A stretch of DNA of 64,000 bases, taken from Paraspadella gotoi (Eukaryota; Chaetognatha). The notes under the pieces are model-generated. The model saw only the letters and a list, made by a program, of their open reading frames with translations. It had not been told where the DNA came from and made no database searches. The stretch spans positions 4,122,557 through 4,186,556 of the forward strand of contig CM119269.1 of NCBI GenBank assembly GCA_051294375.1, in the 5' to 3' direction. Below, in pieces: positions 1-13,634 of this stretch (its first letter is position 1; each line of letters begins with the position of its first letter). A program made the position numbers and the translations under genes.

Positions 1-524
1 TTCGCCCGGATCTCGAACTTTCTCTCGATTTCGTTTCTCCGTCGCCGAGAATTCCCTGAGCAAAGTGGGTGAAGGTAAGTTAAAAGATTACAAGTTGAAA
101 CCGAATTTGGGGCAAAGTTCGAAGAGATTAAGAATTATAAACAAAGTCGCGTTCGGTTATGGGGAAATTAAAAAAAAAAGGTTATTAGAATTGGGATGAG
201 ATAAATTGATAATATAAATTAGGCGATGAGATTTAAAATTTTAAATANNNNNNNNNNNNNNNNNNNNNNNNNNNNNNNNNNNNNNNNNNNNNNNNNNNNN
301 NNNNNNNNNNNNNNNNNNNNNNNNNNNNNNNNNNNNNNNNNNNNNNNNNNNNNNNNNNNNNNNNNNNNNNNNNNNNNNNNNNNNNNNNNNNNNNNNNNNN
401 NNNNNNNNNNNNNNNNNNNNNNNNNNNNNNNNNNNNNNNNNNNNNNNNNNNNNNNNNNNNNNNNNNNNNNNNNNNNNNNNNNNNNNNNNNNNNNNNNNNN
501 NNNNNNNNNNNNNNNNAAAATATC

Positions 525-690
525 ACAGGGCCTCGCTATCGAGCCAGAATGACTACCCTGTAAGTGCTTTGTAGGGTAGATGACGGAAAATATAACAGTG
601 CCTTGGTATCGAGCCAGAATGACTACATTATATTTATAAGAGATTAGTAGGGTGAATGATGGAAAATATCACAGGGCCTCGCTATCAAGC
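525..690 (+). repeat. Minisatellite of about 70 bp beside a gap
   Basis: Units built on TAGGGTGGATGACGGAAAAT, ATCACAGGGCCTCGCTATC and GCCAGAACGACTACCCTG repeat here and at 2820-2935. Inverted units lie at 1490-1565 and 17270-17470. Three N runs touch the arrays, so the arrays are probably longer than shown. Confidence 0.55.
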
Positions 691-766
691 CACAACGACC
701 CCTCACTCCCCTTCTCCCTCACCCTCCCTCTTCTCCTCAACTTCCCTCTCCCTCACCCGAACTCAC

Positions 767-943
767 CCGCCTCCTCGGACGCCTTGAGATTGAGCGTGTC
801 GCACAGAGGGACGTCGATCTCGATCGTGTTGGGTTGCTCCGAGGCGAGGTTGCTGAGGCGCTCCCTCTCGACAATGTCGTCGATCATGTCCTCCATCTCG
901 TCGATGTCCATCTCCTCCTCATCCTCTTCCTCCTCCTCCTCGG
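767..943 (-). CDS. Orphan acidic coding exon
   Basis: A 177-nt stretch between a pyrimidine-rich CTCCAG acceptor and a GGTGAGT donor is open on the minus strand. It encodes an acidic run (EEEEEEDEEEMDID), then EMEDMIDDIVERERLSNL and NTIEIDVPLCDTLNL. The GC content is far above the surrounding sequence, as in the two coding segments at 2.1-2.5 and 3.4-3.7 kb, with which it may share a gene. Family not recognised. The plus-strand reading is Ser-rich low complexity and is probably a shadow. Confidence 0.42.
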
Positions 944-2148
944 CTGGAGGAGAGGAGGGAGTTGAAGGTAAATAGAAAGAATTATGAATAAAATGATTTA
1001 ATTAAATATTCATGGGAAAAATTAACTAAATTAATTTATACTTTTTGTTTACAAATAAAAAAGGAATAAATTGAGTGAATGAATGTATTAAAAGAAAAAA
1101 AATATAAAATATAATGCTTATGTACAACTATTAGATAAAATAATTATAAACAGAACTAGAAATATTTCTTTTTGAATAAAAAATATATTAATATAAATAA
1201 CCAAATGGCAGCTGATAAAACGCTTCAGAATTTAGCAATATCTAAATTTGACAAAAAAAGAACAATTTTTGGAACAATAGAAAGGTTTTAATTTGGCAAA
1301 AAACCTCTTTGATTTTCACCTATAAAAACAAAAGCACACGAGACGAACGCGCACGTTTTTTTCGCCTCCGCATTCGCCTCCCCTTCTCGCCCAATTTTTT
1401 GACTCTTGTCCAAGTTCGCCACCTCAAAAAACATGCGCCTGCCGCGCGTTTTCACTCCGCCCTCCGCGGATCGCGTCTGCATCTCTGCCTGTGATATTTT
1501 CACTTCATCCACCCTACTAAGCTCTCTCATAGTGAAGTCGTTCTGGCCCTCGCGAACGCAGGCCCNNNNNNNNNNNNNNNNNNNNNNNNNGGGGAGGAAT
1601 TTGATTGAAGGGAGGAATCAAAGAAGAAAAGAAAAGAAGTTAAGGGGACCAAGTGAACATGGGGGGTAAAAAGCTGAAAACATAACGTTTGACCCTTTAA
1701 CTTAAGCTGGTTCTGATCATATAATTTTTTTTTCTATAATCATTTGGGAAAGTAGTTAAAAAATTCGATAAAATCAGCGAGCTTAATTTTCTTTAAAAAA
1801 TTGGTAAGAAGAAAATCTTTTTCAAATTTAAAATTTTTTTGCTAAAAAAGGGTAAGATCTAATTTTAAAAAGATTTTCAGCTTTTATAACAAAAATTTAA
1901 AAGAAAAAAAAACTAGGAATGAATAAAAATTTAAGGTATCGACTGATTTTATTTAAACATTCTTTTAAAATGATTTTGTTAATTGGATAAAAATAAAACT
2001 CTTTGAAGTAATATAAATATAAAAAGAAGAGAAAGATTCTGTACTTTTGCTAAATTTTTAACTGTTACAATTAGGAAAAGAAAAAAAAAAAAGGAAAAAA
2101 AAAATATTACAAAAAAAAAACAAGTATACCCGACAAAGAAGTAAAAAA

Positions 2149-2480
2149 ATGTCAAAGCTCGGCCGGAAATCCGGATTCCCCTCACCCGGCATCGGCGAGG
2201 CCAAAAATCCGGACGAGTCCCGCAGCGGCGAGGGAGTCCTTCCTCCGCGGAACCGATACGCCGACGGGACCGGCGAAGCGTCGCGGAACATGACCGCCGC
2301 CACGATTGAGTCCGCCAGGGCGTCCTCCGGCCCCAAACAGTCCGGGCCGTGACCGGACCCGTCGAGGCTGCGTTGCGGGGATGTGAGGAGCGGGGTGGGG
2401 ATCGGATCGTCTGGAGATGATTATGGGGAGAGGGGGGCGGGTGAGGGAAAATACGGGGCGCGAAAAGTTAGTAAACTGAA
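2149..2480 (-). CDS. Unrecognised gene, internal exon (copy 1)
   Basis: A GC-rich coding-like island on the minus strand. Two overlapping frames carry the signal: one begins with RVRSRPGLFG, the other continues as GPEDALADSIVAAVMFRDA, YRFRGGRTPSPLRDSSGF and GEGNPDFRPSFDIF. The switch suggests a one-base error. The inverted copy at 17860-18180 has the same peptides. In that copy this island precedes the terminal exon, so the order here (downstream of it) is another sign of a rearranged assembly. Confidence 0.42.
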
Positions 2481-2819
2481 AATTAATGTATTTATATGAT
2501 AAATGGCTATTATTAAAAAAAAAAGGAAAATAAAAAAAACCCAGAAAAGCAGAAAAACACAAAAAAAAAGCATGTCTCAAAATTAGAGAAAGGAAATTTT
2601 CCCCCACCCTCTCTTTTACTATTTCCTTTGACCTCACCCACATTCCTGCCTCGTCATCACTTCGAGTACTTACCTACCTACCTACCGCACTTATCATCCT
2701 CACACCCCTACCTCTTTCTCCTTTCCTCCCCTTTCTCCTCTTAACTTTCCTTCTCCCGTTAATTCCTCAACGCTTCTCATTCTTTCCCTCCCATTTCTTC
2801 CTCCAGTTTCTCCATCACC

Positions 2820-2935
2820 CCACTATAAGAGCTTAGTAGGGTGGATGACGGAAAATATCACAGGGCCTCACTATCAAGCCAGAACGACTACCCTGTAAGA
2901 GCTTAGTAGGGTGGATGACGGAAAATATCACAGGG
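2820..2935 (+). repeat. Minisatellite of about 70 bp beside a gap
   Basis: Nearly two head-to-tail units of the repeat described at 525, cut off by the N run at 2936-3134. Confidence 0.55.
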
Positions 2936-3385
2936 NNNNNNNNNNNNNNNNNNNNNNNNNNNNNNNNNNNNNNNNNNNNNNNNNNNNNNNNNNNNNNNNN
3001 NNNNNNNNNNNNNNNNNNNNNNNNNNNNNNNNNNNNNNNNNNNNNNNNNNNNNNNNNNNNNNNNNNNNNNNNNNNNNNNNNNNNNNNNNNNNNNNNNNNN
3101 NNNNNNNNNNNNNNNNNNNNNNNNNNNNNNNNNNAGGAAAGGCGGTGACGAACTTGGGGTCATTTTAAGGGAAATAAATTAAGTAGTGAATAGGTGTTTA
3201 ATTATGGGCGAATTATTTATTAATGTAACATTGATATTTCCAAATCATCTCCACTTGGCAAAAACTCTTTGGCGATTTTTGAAAAGTTTTCACAGCCTTC
3301 TTTTCATTAAACGTCGTTTCTAAACGATTCATAAACAATGTTTATTAAACGTACTTAGTTTTTTTTCCATATTTAAAAAGAGATT

Positions 3386-3700
3386 TCACAACGCCTCCTC
3401 TTCCTCCTTCTTTCCCCGACAAAACTCCAACCTTCCGCTGGCGACGTCGAACCGCAGCAGCGGAAGACACTCTCGATCCTCCTCGTCATTCGCCGCAGCC
3501 GACGCGGCGGACGACGCTGCCGACGACGCCGTCTCCTCCAGCAGATGAGCGACATTTCCGGGCGGCGTCGGCGGCGTCGGCGACGTCGGCGTGGTCACGG
3601 GCGACGGCGACGACGTCTCCCTCGAGCGGTGACGCTTCATCAACGCCGCGCCGCTGGAGGCGCGCCGGCTTTTGAGGATCGAGGCCCGGGTCTTGCAGGA
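3386..3700 (-). CDS. Unrecognised gene, terminal exon (copy 1)
   Basis: The minus strand is open through ASILKSRRASSGAALMKRH, RSRETSSPSPVTTPTSPTP, GNVAHLLEETASS, an Ala/Ser run, DEEDRECLPLLRFDVASGR and LEFCRGKKEEEEAL, then TGA. The inverted copy at 18.9-19.2 kb encodes the same with errors, so this is a real coding end and not a chance ORF. Low-complexity Pro/Ser/Thr and Ala/Ser runs suggest disorder. Family not recognised. Confidence 0.48.
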   Translation of the reverse strand, partial: SCKTRASILKSRRASSGAALMKRHRSRETSSPSPVTTPTSPTPPTPPGNVAHLLEETASSAASSAASAAANDEEDRECLPLLRFDVASGRLEFCRGKKEEEEAL

Positions 3701-4799
3701 GGAGGAACTTTCCTCGTGTGTTTTTTTAACGGGATTTTCGATTCAAATCTGTGATTCACTTCTGTGACATTAACAGTGACATTTGTCTCGCCCTTTTCAC
3801 CGCTTTTAAAATTACCATTGATTAAAGTAAAACTCAACTCAACTCACTATGCTATACGTCGAATTATTAGATTCGGTCTGACTTACCAAGCGAGGCGAAA
3901 CCGGTAACATTTTCAAAAAATTCGAGAACTCTCTCTTCTCTCTCTCTCTCTGTCTCCCACTTTCTGCCTTTTCTTTTCTTTCTCTCCCCCTTTCTCTGCC
4001 CTTCTTATTCGTTAAACAATTCTTGGAAAAAGCCTCGTTAAAAAACAGGTTTAAGAGATAACAACTTTGGCTTACGCCTTGAAAACTGCCGTTCGCTTTT
4101 GTAACTTTGATGCAACGAAAGCGAGCAGAAATTTAAGTGCGGATCGCCCTAATTTTATGAGCCAGTTTTTTGTCATGAGACCAAATAGTTTTGATTGTCG
4201 ACTCAACGAAGAACGAGTGTTATTTAGATTCTGATAAATTAATAATAATTAATTAATTAATTAATAAGATCCAAAATTTTTATTTGCAAGATTTTAAACT
4301 TAATTTTTAATTTGTATATTGGAAACTGTGAGCAGACTCTATTAATTCGAGGTGATTTGTACTGAATTTTTTTTTTTTTTTTTTGACATTTATATCGATT
4401 TTCGGTAATAAAAAAGTTAATAAAAGTCGTAATGGTTAACAATAGAAAGTTTTCAGGCTACAACAAGTAATAAAAATTCCTTGCGAATAGTCACTGAAAA
4501 GTGCCATTTATTTTCAAGTAATAATTAACTTTCGATTAGCTCGTTTAAAAATGTGAAGGAAGCATTCTTTGACGGAACAAATACCGGATTTCACTTGTCT
4601 TTTTCTCCCGGGTCATTAAAAACGGGAGTTCAAAAGTTAAGCCAGGAATTATATTTATCTTACAACTCCGGTGCAACTGTGCACAATGATTTACAGCGGG
4701 AATTGTTTTGTTTCTTTTCGTTTCGTTGCGTTTGTAGCATTAAAGGGCGAATAGTTTTGTTATTATTTTGAACAAAGAATTTATTTTGTATGAAAAATG

Positions 4800-4830
4800 G
4801 ACATGTCGGCTTCAATGTAAGCTTCATCAG
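4800..4830 (-). ncRNA. Hammerhead ribozyme-like core, degraded
   Basis: On the minus strand: CTGATGA, GCTT...GAAGC, CGACATGTC. Stem II is kept but GAAA is reduced to GA. Flanks match the element at 20.6 kb. Confidence 0.4.
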
Positions 4831-6239
4831 CGCAAATGTGAAATTGAATTTTGATTTAAATTATATTCAAGGTTTGAAGTTGAGACGAGAGATGAGAGAG
4901 AAAGAGAGCAGAGAGAGAGAGATGAGAGAGACGAGGAGAGAGAGAGAGAAAGCAGGGAGCAAGTTTCCAAAAAGAATTTGAAGAAAAGTACAGTGGTAGA
5001 CTGGAGAATAGGTTAAGGCTGAGGACAAGGAGAGTGAAGGAGAGTGACAAAGAGAATTGAAAAATTTGGTTCAGATTTTTGTTTACAGTAAAATTCATTT
5101 ACGTAATGTAAATGAAACATTAATTCTTTTAAAATAGTAAACTATGAAAAATAAACAATTAAACTTAAATTAATTTTTAGATTTAATAGGAGAATGAAAA
5201 ATGAAATATCAAAGATAAAATTCAGCCTCCTTGTATTTTGATGCTAGTGCGGGAGTACAATAAGTATTCCCTGATCTAATACTTAAGGCGCAGTGGTCTT
5301 TCATACAATTGAAACATCTTTGAAATATTTTCCACTTCATTGATAGGGGAAGCCAGCGTACTCTGGGAGGAATAACGAGACTGTTGAGAGAGTCTTGATT
5401 TGAGAAGCTTGCAGGGACCTGCTATGTCTTTATCTTGGCTAAGAGTGGATGGGCGGGCCTTAAACAACAAAGCCTTCCAAAGTCAGGGGCAAGATAGCTT
5501 ATTTATTAAAATGAATGGATAATTTTTATATTGCGTTGGTACCCAATTTCATAAAGATAGAGAATAGGTTAAAGAGAAAGAAAGTGAAAAATGAAGAAAA
5601 GAAAGAGCTCAAAATAGTAAGCTGACCCCCTCCCTTTTTTTGGACAAAGGAAAGGTACGGCACATGACCTGAAAGTCAATGAGATAAAATTATTCATTAC
5701 ATTTCTGAGAAAATTTCAATGGAGCAAATTTTTCAAAATGGCAAGAAAAGCATTAGTAATTAATTTTTTAATATTTATTATAGATAGGAATGTCAAAAAT
5801 TTTTTTTTGGAAAATTTTTTATTTTTAAAAGCGATTCAAATAGCTTATGAAAAGTTATCTACACAAAGTATAATTCTTTTTTCAATATTGGGATGATTAA
5901 GTGGGTTTAAAATGAGAAAAACCTTAAAAATAATCATCATCATCATCATCGCATGATTTTACAGTTTTTACTAATTTTTACTAATTAAAACATCAAAAAT
6001 TTAAAAAGTTGTAATTAATTTTTGCTTAACTCTTTTAAGCTCTAATCAGAATCATTAAAAAAACTTCAAAATATCCCAAATTTTTAACATTATTATAGCA
6101 AATATAATAATTATTAATTAGCGAATTACTCATCGGTTCGGAACATTTTTTTTGCAAAAAATATTAACAAAAATAATTTAATACCAATTAGTTAAATGCT
6201 GTTCCCATTTAAAATTTGAATTTTGTCGGCTCCCCGCTA

Positions 6240-7336
6240 AAATACGATAAACGATAAGGTGCTTGTTTCTTATTATTAAGACGGGAGAGAGATGCGTAGC
6301 AGCATTTGACAGTACCCGGTTTGATTACCTTACCTTTTCGCTGTTTTTTTTTGTTTTTTATTTTTTGAATGCCGTTCTTGTCGTTGTTCTTTTTTTTTAA
6401 ATTTGTCGCAAGTACAGTTTTTCGTCGTTTCGTTGTAGCATTGAAGGAGACGGGTGTTGTCGTTGTTGTTGTGAATACTTTATAAACATCGAGAATGAAT
6501 CAGCTAAGGAAAAGTATTTCCGAGGACAAAATATTAAAAATACAAATTGTACGAGACCGTCTCATCCGCGATCGGATTCGGCGTCCGTTCACGAAACTGT
6601 TTATGGTTATGCTTCCGTGTGCAAAACCTTGCTCGATAACTCACGCCCAACACTTCTGAACTTACTGACCAAAGTCTGGCAGAATTGACGGGTAAATAAA
6701 CAAGTCAGCCCGTCAAATCCCGTCCGCGTCGTATTAAAAAGTTTGATTGATTAAAATATACTAATTAAAACACTTTTAATTCAATTCCCCCCCCCCTCTG
6801 TCCCAAACGCTTGCTCCCTTAAGAAACGCGATGGCCAGATTTGTCACTTTTCACATCCGCTAAAATCCGTCTTTCCGTCTTTCCTTAATAAAAACAAAGC
6901 GTTCGGCGCGAGACCCTTTCCTCAAATAAAAATAAAGTCCGCGCCCCGCTGCGATTCGCCGCCGGTTCGTACGGCCCTCAGCCTGCGTCAGATCTCGTTG
7001 ACCACCGCGTGATCCCTTCCGCGCTCTTTCCACGCCAAGACCGGGACTGGTCTCCCTTACGGAGAGAACCAAAGTTGTTTTCTTTTTAGTATAGGGATCT
7101 GGTTTTCTGACGACAAATGCAAATCGAAAGTTGGAAAACGATTTCAGAGCAAAAATCGTCAATTCGTAATAAAAACGTTTTCCGAGGCTGTTGAGGCAGT
7201 GTGAAATATACCTCCCTACTTCGATGTTGTTCGCACTGAGGGCGTTGCTTAATCGAAGTTCATCATCAGTTCGTCGTCGAGTCGTCGTCGAGAAAAAAAA
7301 AGAAAAAAAGATATGATGAAAGAAAGCAAAGAATAA

Positions 7337-7376
<40 letters not shown>

Positions 7377-7523
7377 AGATAAGAACGGAAAGATAGAAAG
7401 AAATAATACATAAATAAATAAGAAACTATATAAATAAAAAAATAATTAAATAAATAAATAAATAATAAATAAATAAACAAATAATAAATAATAAATAAAT
7501 AAATAAATAAATAAATAAATTAA

Positions 7524-7558
<35 letters not shown>

Positions 7559-9680
7559 AATAAATAAATAAAATAATTAATTATATAAAATTGGTTTACC
7601 CAATTTCATAAAATTCCGCTCCCTGTATTTTGATGGTAGGCGGAGTACTTTGAAATATAATTGCAACTTCCATTGATAGGGAAGCAAAGGTACTCTGCGG
7701 TAATGGATAAACGAAACTGTTGAGAAAGTTTTTTAATTGAAAGCTGCTATGTGTTATCTTGTAAGAGTGATGGAGGCCTATCTAGGAATATCTACCGTAC
7801 CGACAGGCAGTTAGACTTTCGAATTCCCAGCCCGAAGGTGGTAATACTAAAATAGCTTCCTTAGTAAGACCGACGTATAATCCAAAGATCTTAATTAATC
7901 CCTTCACAACGATTTGATGTCTTTCAAATATAGTTTACTCAGACCATTCAAAATATAAGTCAATCAATTCTACCAGCTCTGTATATCCGTCTATTCTCCT
8001 CTGCATATAAAAATAATTGGACAAATTTCTCCCAGTCCCTTCGGAGAGTGAGTACATGAGACGTACCGGCGACGGAAATTCTTCTCCGCTTTTGCGCTTC
8101 TCCGCGCGGGGACAATTTTCAAAACAGTTCCTGTTTTCCTAATTATTGATTTCAAATGGTTTTTGCCGGGCGTCGGCCTCGAAATCGGTTCCAGAGTTCC
8201 CGGGACCCCCGAACCGGTTTTTAGTCGGATGTGCTTATCAGCACGATCCCGACTCTATAATTTCACTTTTGTCGGCGTCCGTCGGTCCGCCCCCTCAATC
8301 TTGTCGCGGCACTCACTAATATTCATGTTTCAGAACAATCGAATTATGATCAATATTATGCAACCAAGTTTTGAGCAAACAATGTCGGAACTGATTGATT
8401 AATTATGATTAATTTATCGGACTAATTGATTAATTTAACTGATAATTATTTGATGTAATTAATACACCCTGCATTCACATTTTAAAATTAAAAATAAAAT
8501 AAAGCATAATCAATTAGGTTAAACAGGTTCTTGTTTTTAAACTCATCCACTCAAACGATTCCATTCGATACTTTGATTTCCTGCTCAATCACACACTTTC
8601 CTACCCACATACAAAATTCCATTCAATTCATTTTATTTTAATTCATTTTATTCAATTTCATTTTTATTCAATTCATTTTATTCAATTATTTTCATTCATT
8701 TCATTCCATCCAATTCATTATATACAATTATTTTCATTCAATTTATTTCATTTCAATCATTTTATTTCAATTCATTTCATTCAATTCATTTTAGTCAATT
8801 CTTTTAACTTTATTCAATTCAATTTTATTCCAATAATCATCATCATCATTCAATATCATTATATTCAATCATTTAATCATTCAGTTATTGAGTGAGGTGA
8901 GCAGTATATACAATTGCTTGAGTCAGATAAGCTTAGATATCATAAATTGAATTGTGATTTCTCAAATCCTTAATACATGTGATCATACTTTAGAATAGAA
9001 CGTCAGATCGATTTTTATTTGAAATAATGTAATTGTAAACTTGATATTACAGGTCAATCGTTTCAAATTGAAAAACAAACAACTAAATTCTTAATTATTT
9101 ATTTATTTTATTTATTAAAAACTAGATTTATAAAATTGTGTATAAGATCGTTGAAGGAACCATGCTGAATTAAATAGCCCGTTTAGTCACTGGTATCGTA
9201 ATACTACTTCATACCGACAATCGCATTACTTTAATCACATTCCCCTATAACTGGATAATCTTTTGCCCGAAGTCACGATCTCGACTCCCTTACAATATAC
9301 CTCGAGCGCTCACATACAATTCAAATCCGTACCGGACATGACGTCGACCATGATGCAGTTGACCATAATCGCGGACGGGTTAAGTCCCCCGATTCACGAC
9401 GCTATGGCTAACTCACCCTAGCCTCGATCCTAAACGGTGAGCTTCAGGTCTATTCGCCTGTGAAACTTATGTATTCATTCCCCGACGACCCCCCGCTGTT
9501 TCCTCCGTCTTCCTCCTCCCTTATAAATAGGTGAATGTACGTCCCCAAAAGAACGCAAGGTCTTATCCGAACACAATGACCAGTAGTAAAAACACAGCAG
9601 GCCGAAAAACACAAGTCGGATTTAAAAGGAAAAAAAAATAGTATTTCTCTTTAACGTGTTATTACTGCGTCCACTCTAGA
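6240..9680. other. Upstream region of the scrambled gene A copy; repeats only
   Basis: It is the inverted counterpart of about 24.7-28.0 kb: 6800-7260 matches 27000-27400, the AAAT/GAAA tracts match 26640-26900, and 8160-8900 matches 25350-26090. A frame open in both copies (7080-6860 minus and 27100-27350 plus; KKTTLVLS, LTQAEGRT) is conserved but frame-shifted and unrecognised. Confidence 0.55.
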
Positions 9681-12600
9681 AAAAAAAGATGGGCGGCGAC
9701 TATTTGGTTGCACTGCTTACATAACGATTAACGGGTCAGCTTGTATAGTATGGAGAGGACGCGTGCGAACTTATTGAGCGAGTATAAGTAACGCCAATGT
9801 GAATAAAGAGAAACTAAAAGCTCGTAATCTGTAAAGTCGCTTTGGTTCCAGTGGCCAATCCAGAACTCTGAGAAAACAGAGTGCCACCAAGGTGAAATAG
9901 GTTAGTAATAATACAAAATTCTAATTTTAGATCTGAATCTGCCCCAGATGTTACTAACTAATCATTATTGTTAACTTTTACCACCTGTGAGTCTCTAATA
10001 CTCAAGCATGCATGTGGAGCTTTAACATTTAAAAGTGAAATCGAACCTATATTCAAAAATATAATTAACTATTAATTCGGCTATTTATCTATACTCCTAG
10101 GCGTCAGTGATGCCATGACGGCGCAATTTGTTTAACTTGATCTCTTGTCGATTAATTAAAAGGAATTGTACGACTTTTTGTGTCAAATCCTTAGATAAAC
10201 AATGTGTCCGTGTCTATCCATGGAAATGCCGGATATCCTATAAGTCTGTAAAGATCAGAAGGCATAAAAAATTTAACCAAGAAATCATATAATTACAGCT
10301 TTAAAATTTTATCTTTTCCTATGTATATAAAATGGAATTTAAAATTATCCAGGAAGAATGAATGATCCTTGATATTTTTACGGTTCTATATCTGAATCAC
10401 TTATCATGAAATAATTTAAGAATACTTGTTAAGAGATGTATTTCAGCTATAGCCTGTACTGGTCTATTATATATGATGGTCGTACGAAAAGGTTTATCTC
10501 GAATAAGTAGACATGACTGCGAAATCTATAGAGTTACGTGTTAATAGTAAGAGAACAAACGTAAAAGAAAATGTAATTAGTAGTCAAGCCATTAGAACTA
10601 GAAATATAAGATAATATTTACACAGAAAGATTGATGTACACATCATTTGAATGAAGATAAATGAGTAAGAGAAAGAGACAAGATACACCTAAGAAAGATA
10701 ATAGATATAGACTCCTAGAGAAAGAAAAGTATACACGGAAAAAATATCTCTGGTACACAGTTTATCGTAAACATTCCTTGGTTTAGAATACAATTACGTT
10801 ATTTCTACTGCCTCGCTCATCCTGTGCCATCTCTTATCACCTCGCGAGTAAGGTCGATACAATAACTGAGCGATTATGCCTGATTGTCCCTTCAAGACTG
10901 ACAGATCCATATGGAAATCAGAAGGACAATTATAATGACAATGTGATGAATAATGAATGTCTTCATCAATGATGAATAGTAATGGACGGCCCTGGCCCAT
11001 CACGGTATAGAGCGTCGATGAAATAAAAAAGATACGCTCATAGTTGTGATAAGATTCGCCACGATTCAGACGTACTGAACTGACTGTCCTTCAGATGAAA
11101 TCTGGACGAGATACGTGATAAGAAATACTTACACTGCCGCATGAAAAGTACATGGAATGGGATCCGCGAAAAATGAGAAAGGAACATGTACAGATCATCT
11201 CCACAAGGAATGAGATCTGGTAACTGTATACCGTGATCAAACTGAAAAACTCAAGTACAATCGAACCTAATAATACACTCGCGATCGTAATGCACTTTGA
11301 GGATTACTGACCCATCCCGAGAGAACATGGGGATGCATCCTATATGGCTCAGATATACCGTATATACTCAAACCTACTTACCAAATAGAGTCAACTTTTT
11401 AACAACTCCCCAGTATAGCAAGCCTTCATGTGAAATAAATATTAAAGCCGAGATTGCGTGTGTGCGTCATTTATTTTCTCGTCCGCAGCAACCAAGAAAA
11501 GAACACGGATTCAATAAAGAACATGCTATGGAGTCCGCTAAATACCGCGAATGTATACCACACTCGACTCGACCCATGGAACCGCGAGAAGCACTGGTGG
11601 TATGCCGTAGTGATAGAGTGGACGGTATTCTAGAGAATGCTCATGATGTCCGTCTATACTAGATCAACCAAGAATTCCACTAATATGGTGCAATCAGGAT
11701 TATGCTCCTACATCGCAACCTCTTCAAACCGATCAGTATCCGAACGATTGCCCACCTCATGCATTCAATAATATACGCTGAAATATAGTTCTAATGAAAG
11801 CTACTTGGACTTCGTATAATGGTTAATCTTATGTGCACTGCAAGAAAAACCAGAAGAAGTATGTTCAGCTCATAAGGGAAAGAGCGAGCAGGAAATCAAC
11901 ACCTAAATAAACGATCAATGCTGGAACTCACAGTCAAGGAAGAGATGAACTGCTCAGGAAGAAAGTAAACCAATTACTGATGCATACGAAAGAGAGTTGA
12001 ATCGCATAAGATCACCTGAGAAGGACACGATTGAGTATGAGCTTCTATCATTGTCATCAAGTGCGAAGGCGGGAATGCTGCCTAAAAACTGAAGTGGTCA
12101 CAGTTAAATCTAGTCAGACGTTACGACAACGGCAACCGGCGGACTCTGCGACCTGCAACAGTGATCCCGATCACACGTCCATCCCAACGGCACGCCACTG
12201 TCAGACCGCCCGGAGATCACTATGCCACGTACGTCGCGGGTTGAATCGCTGTACGACGATGAACAACCAGAGCCGTCCACTATAAACCCGCCTCTCAAGA
12301 GAACACGAAGACGAAAGACGTGCAGCGAGTTGAAGGCATTTCCTCGAGAGCCAAGGTCGGATCGCGAGCGAGGCTCGATTCTCCTCGAAATGGTTGCCGA
12401 GGAAGGAGCGTGTGAGGATATCGCACGTGTGAAGATCTCGAAAAATCCGGTGAATACTCCCCTCTATGATAAAGTTGTCGAATACTTTCACCTCCAACTC
12501 TGACTACATAGTATGGAACGAGGTAATACGATCTACCAATATTATGCTTTCGAATGTAGGAAGAAAGGATGCAAAGATAGCAATTACTCAAGAACGAAAC

Positions 12601-13593
12601 ACTGAACAACACTACAATGTGAGAACTAATCAAAGCAGAATTGAGGATCATCGTAGTAGAACATGGTTAATTAGATATACAAAACATTATTTTATCTATA
12701 AATATTGTATTGTTTAATCACATCTGGCTCCTGTCTATACCAGTTGCAGGATACAAGAGATATAGTCCACGATAATAACTTACTAAACTTGCGCAGACTA
12801 AATAGCCAGCAACAATCTGATAAAACTCACACCTTGAATCTATGAGGAGATGATACACTTACCGCGCTATTCGCTGACTGTAATTTTTTCACTTATTTCC
12901 CCCTTTTTTTAACTTGATATACTTTGTTTTACTGAGTATCAATTACACGTCAATATCGTCCGGAGGCATGTAGTGACAGAAGACTAACCGGCATGAAAAT
13001 GGACGGCGATCGACATGGGGAGACATTAAAGAACAAACCGACGAGCAGAGATGGTCAAATAGAAAGACTGATCAAAATAGACGATCACTAGAATTATAGC
13101 CAATAAAGAGAATTCTAATGCAGGGATTTCAAGAAGGAAGAATAGAAAGAGGTAACGCTTTGCAACACGAAAACATACTTGTTCCAAAATGTTGAAATCT
13201 AATTGTGTAATATCGTCGCCCTTAGGACTCGAAACAAAAGCTCTGAGATCCGACCCATATTCCGACTTTCATAATCACAGACGTAATATAAAGACTACGA
13301 CACTACGCGTATTTGCAAGTAGGAACAACAGCCCTTCACCTGCTCACGTACTAATATCACTACGTATTCGTAATATAGAGTCTGTTTAAAAAGTAAAATT
13401 AAACCACGTTAATTACAATGTAAATAAAATCGCTCTCTGTTATTCGTTGTATTGGTTATTAGAGGAAACAAATAGTGTTTTGGAAATTTTACAACGATTT
13501 TTTTTTTTTCACCTATCCTCACATACTGACCACAATGTTCTTTACTCAATTCTTGTGTGAAGCTCTCTCTCGATCTCTCGTCTTTCTCTAACT

Positions 13594-13634
<41 letters not shown>

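Larger units (their letters stand above)
1..6240. other. Mosaic segment 1, source of several inverted copies
   Basis: It contains three N runs, the minisatellite and the orphan exons. 3135-3700 recurs inverted at 18770-19490, 1600-2830 recurs inverted at 17430-18720, 970-1560 recurs direct at 16735-17330, 3720-6240 recurs direct at 19500-22020. Intergenic parts (4.0-6.2 kb) hold only repeats and AT-rich sequence. Confidence 0.7.

Noticed and set aside
652-975. Ser-rich plus-strand ORF
   Set aside because: It is the complement of an acidic minus-strand stretch with proper splice borders; the plus-strand reading is low complexity.
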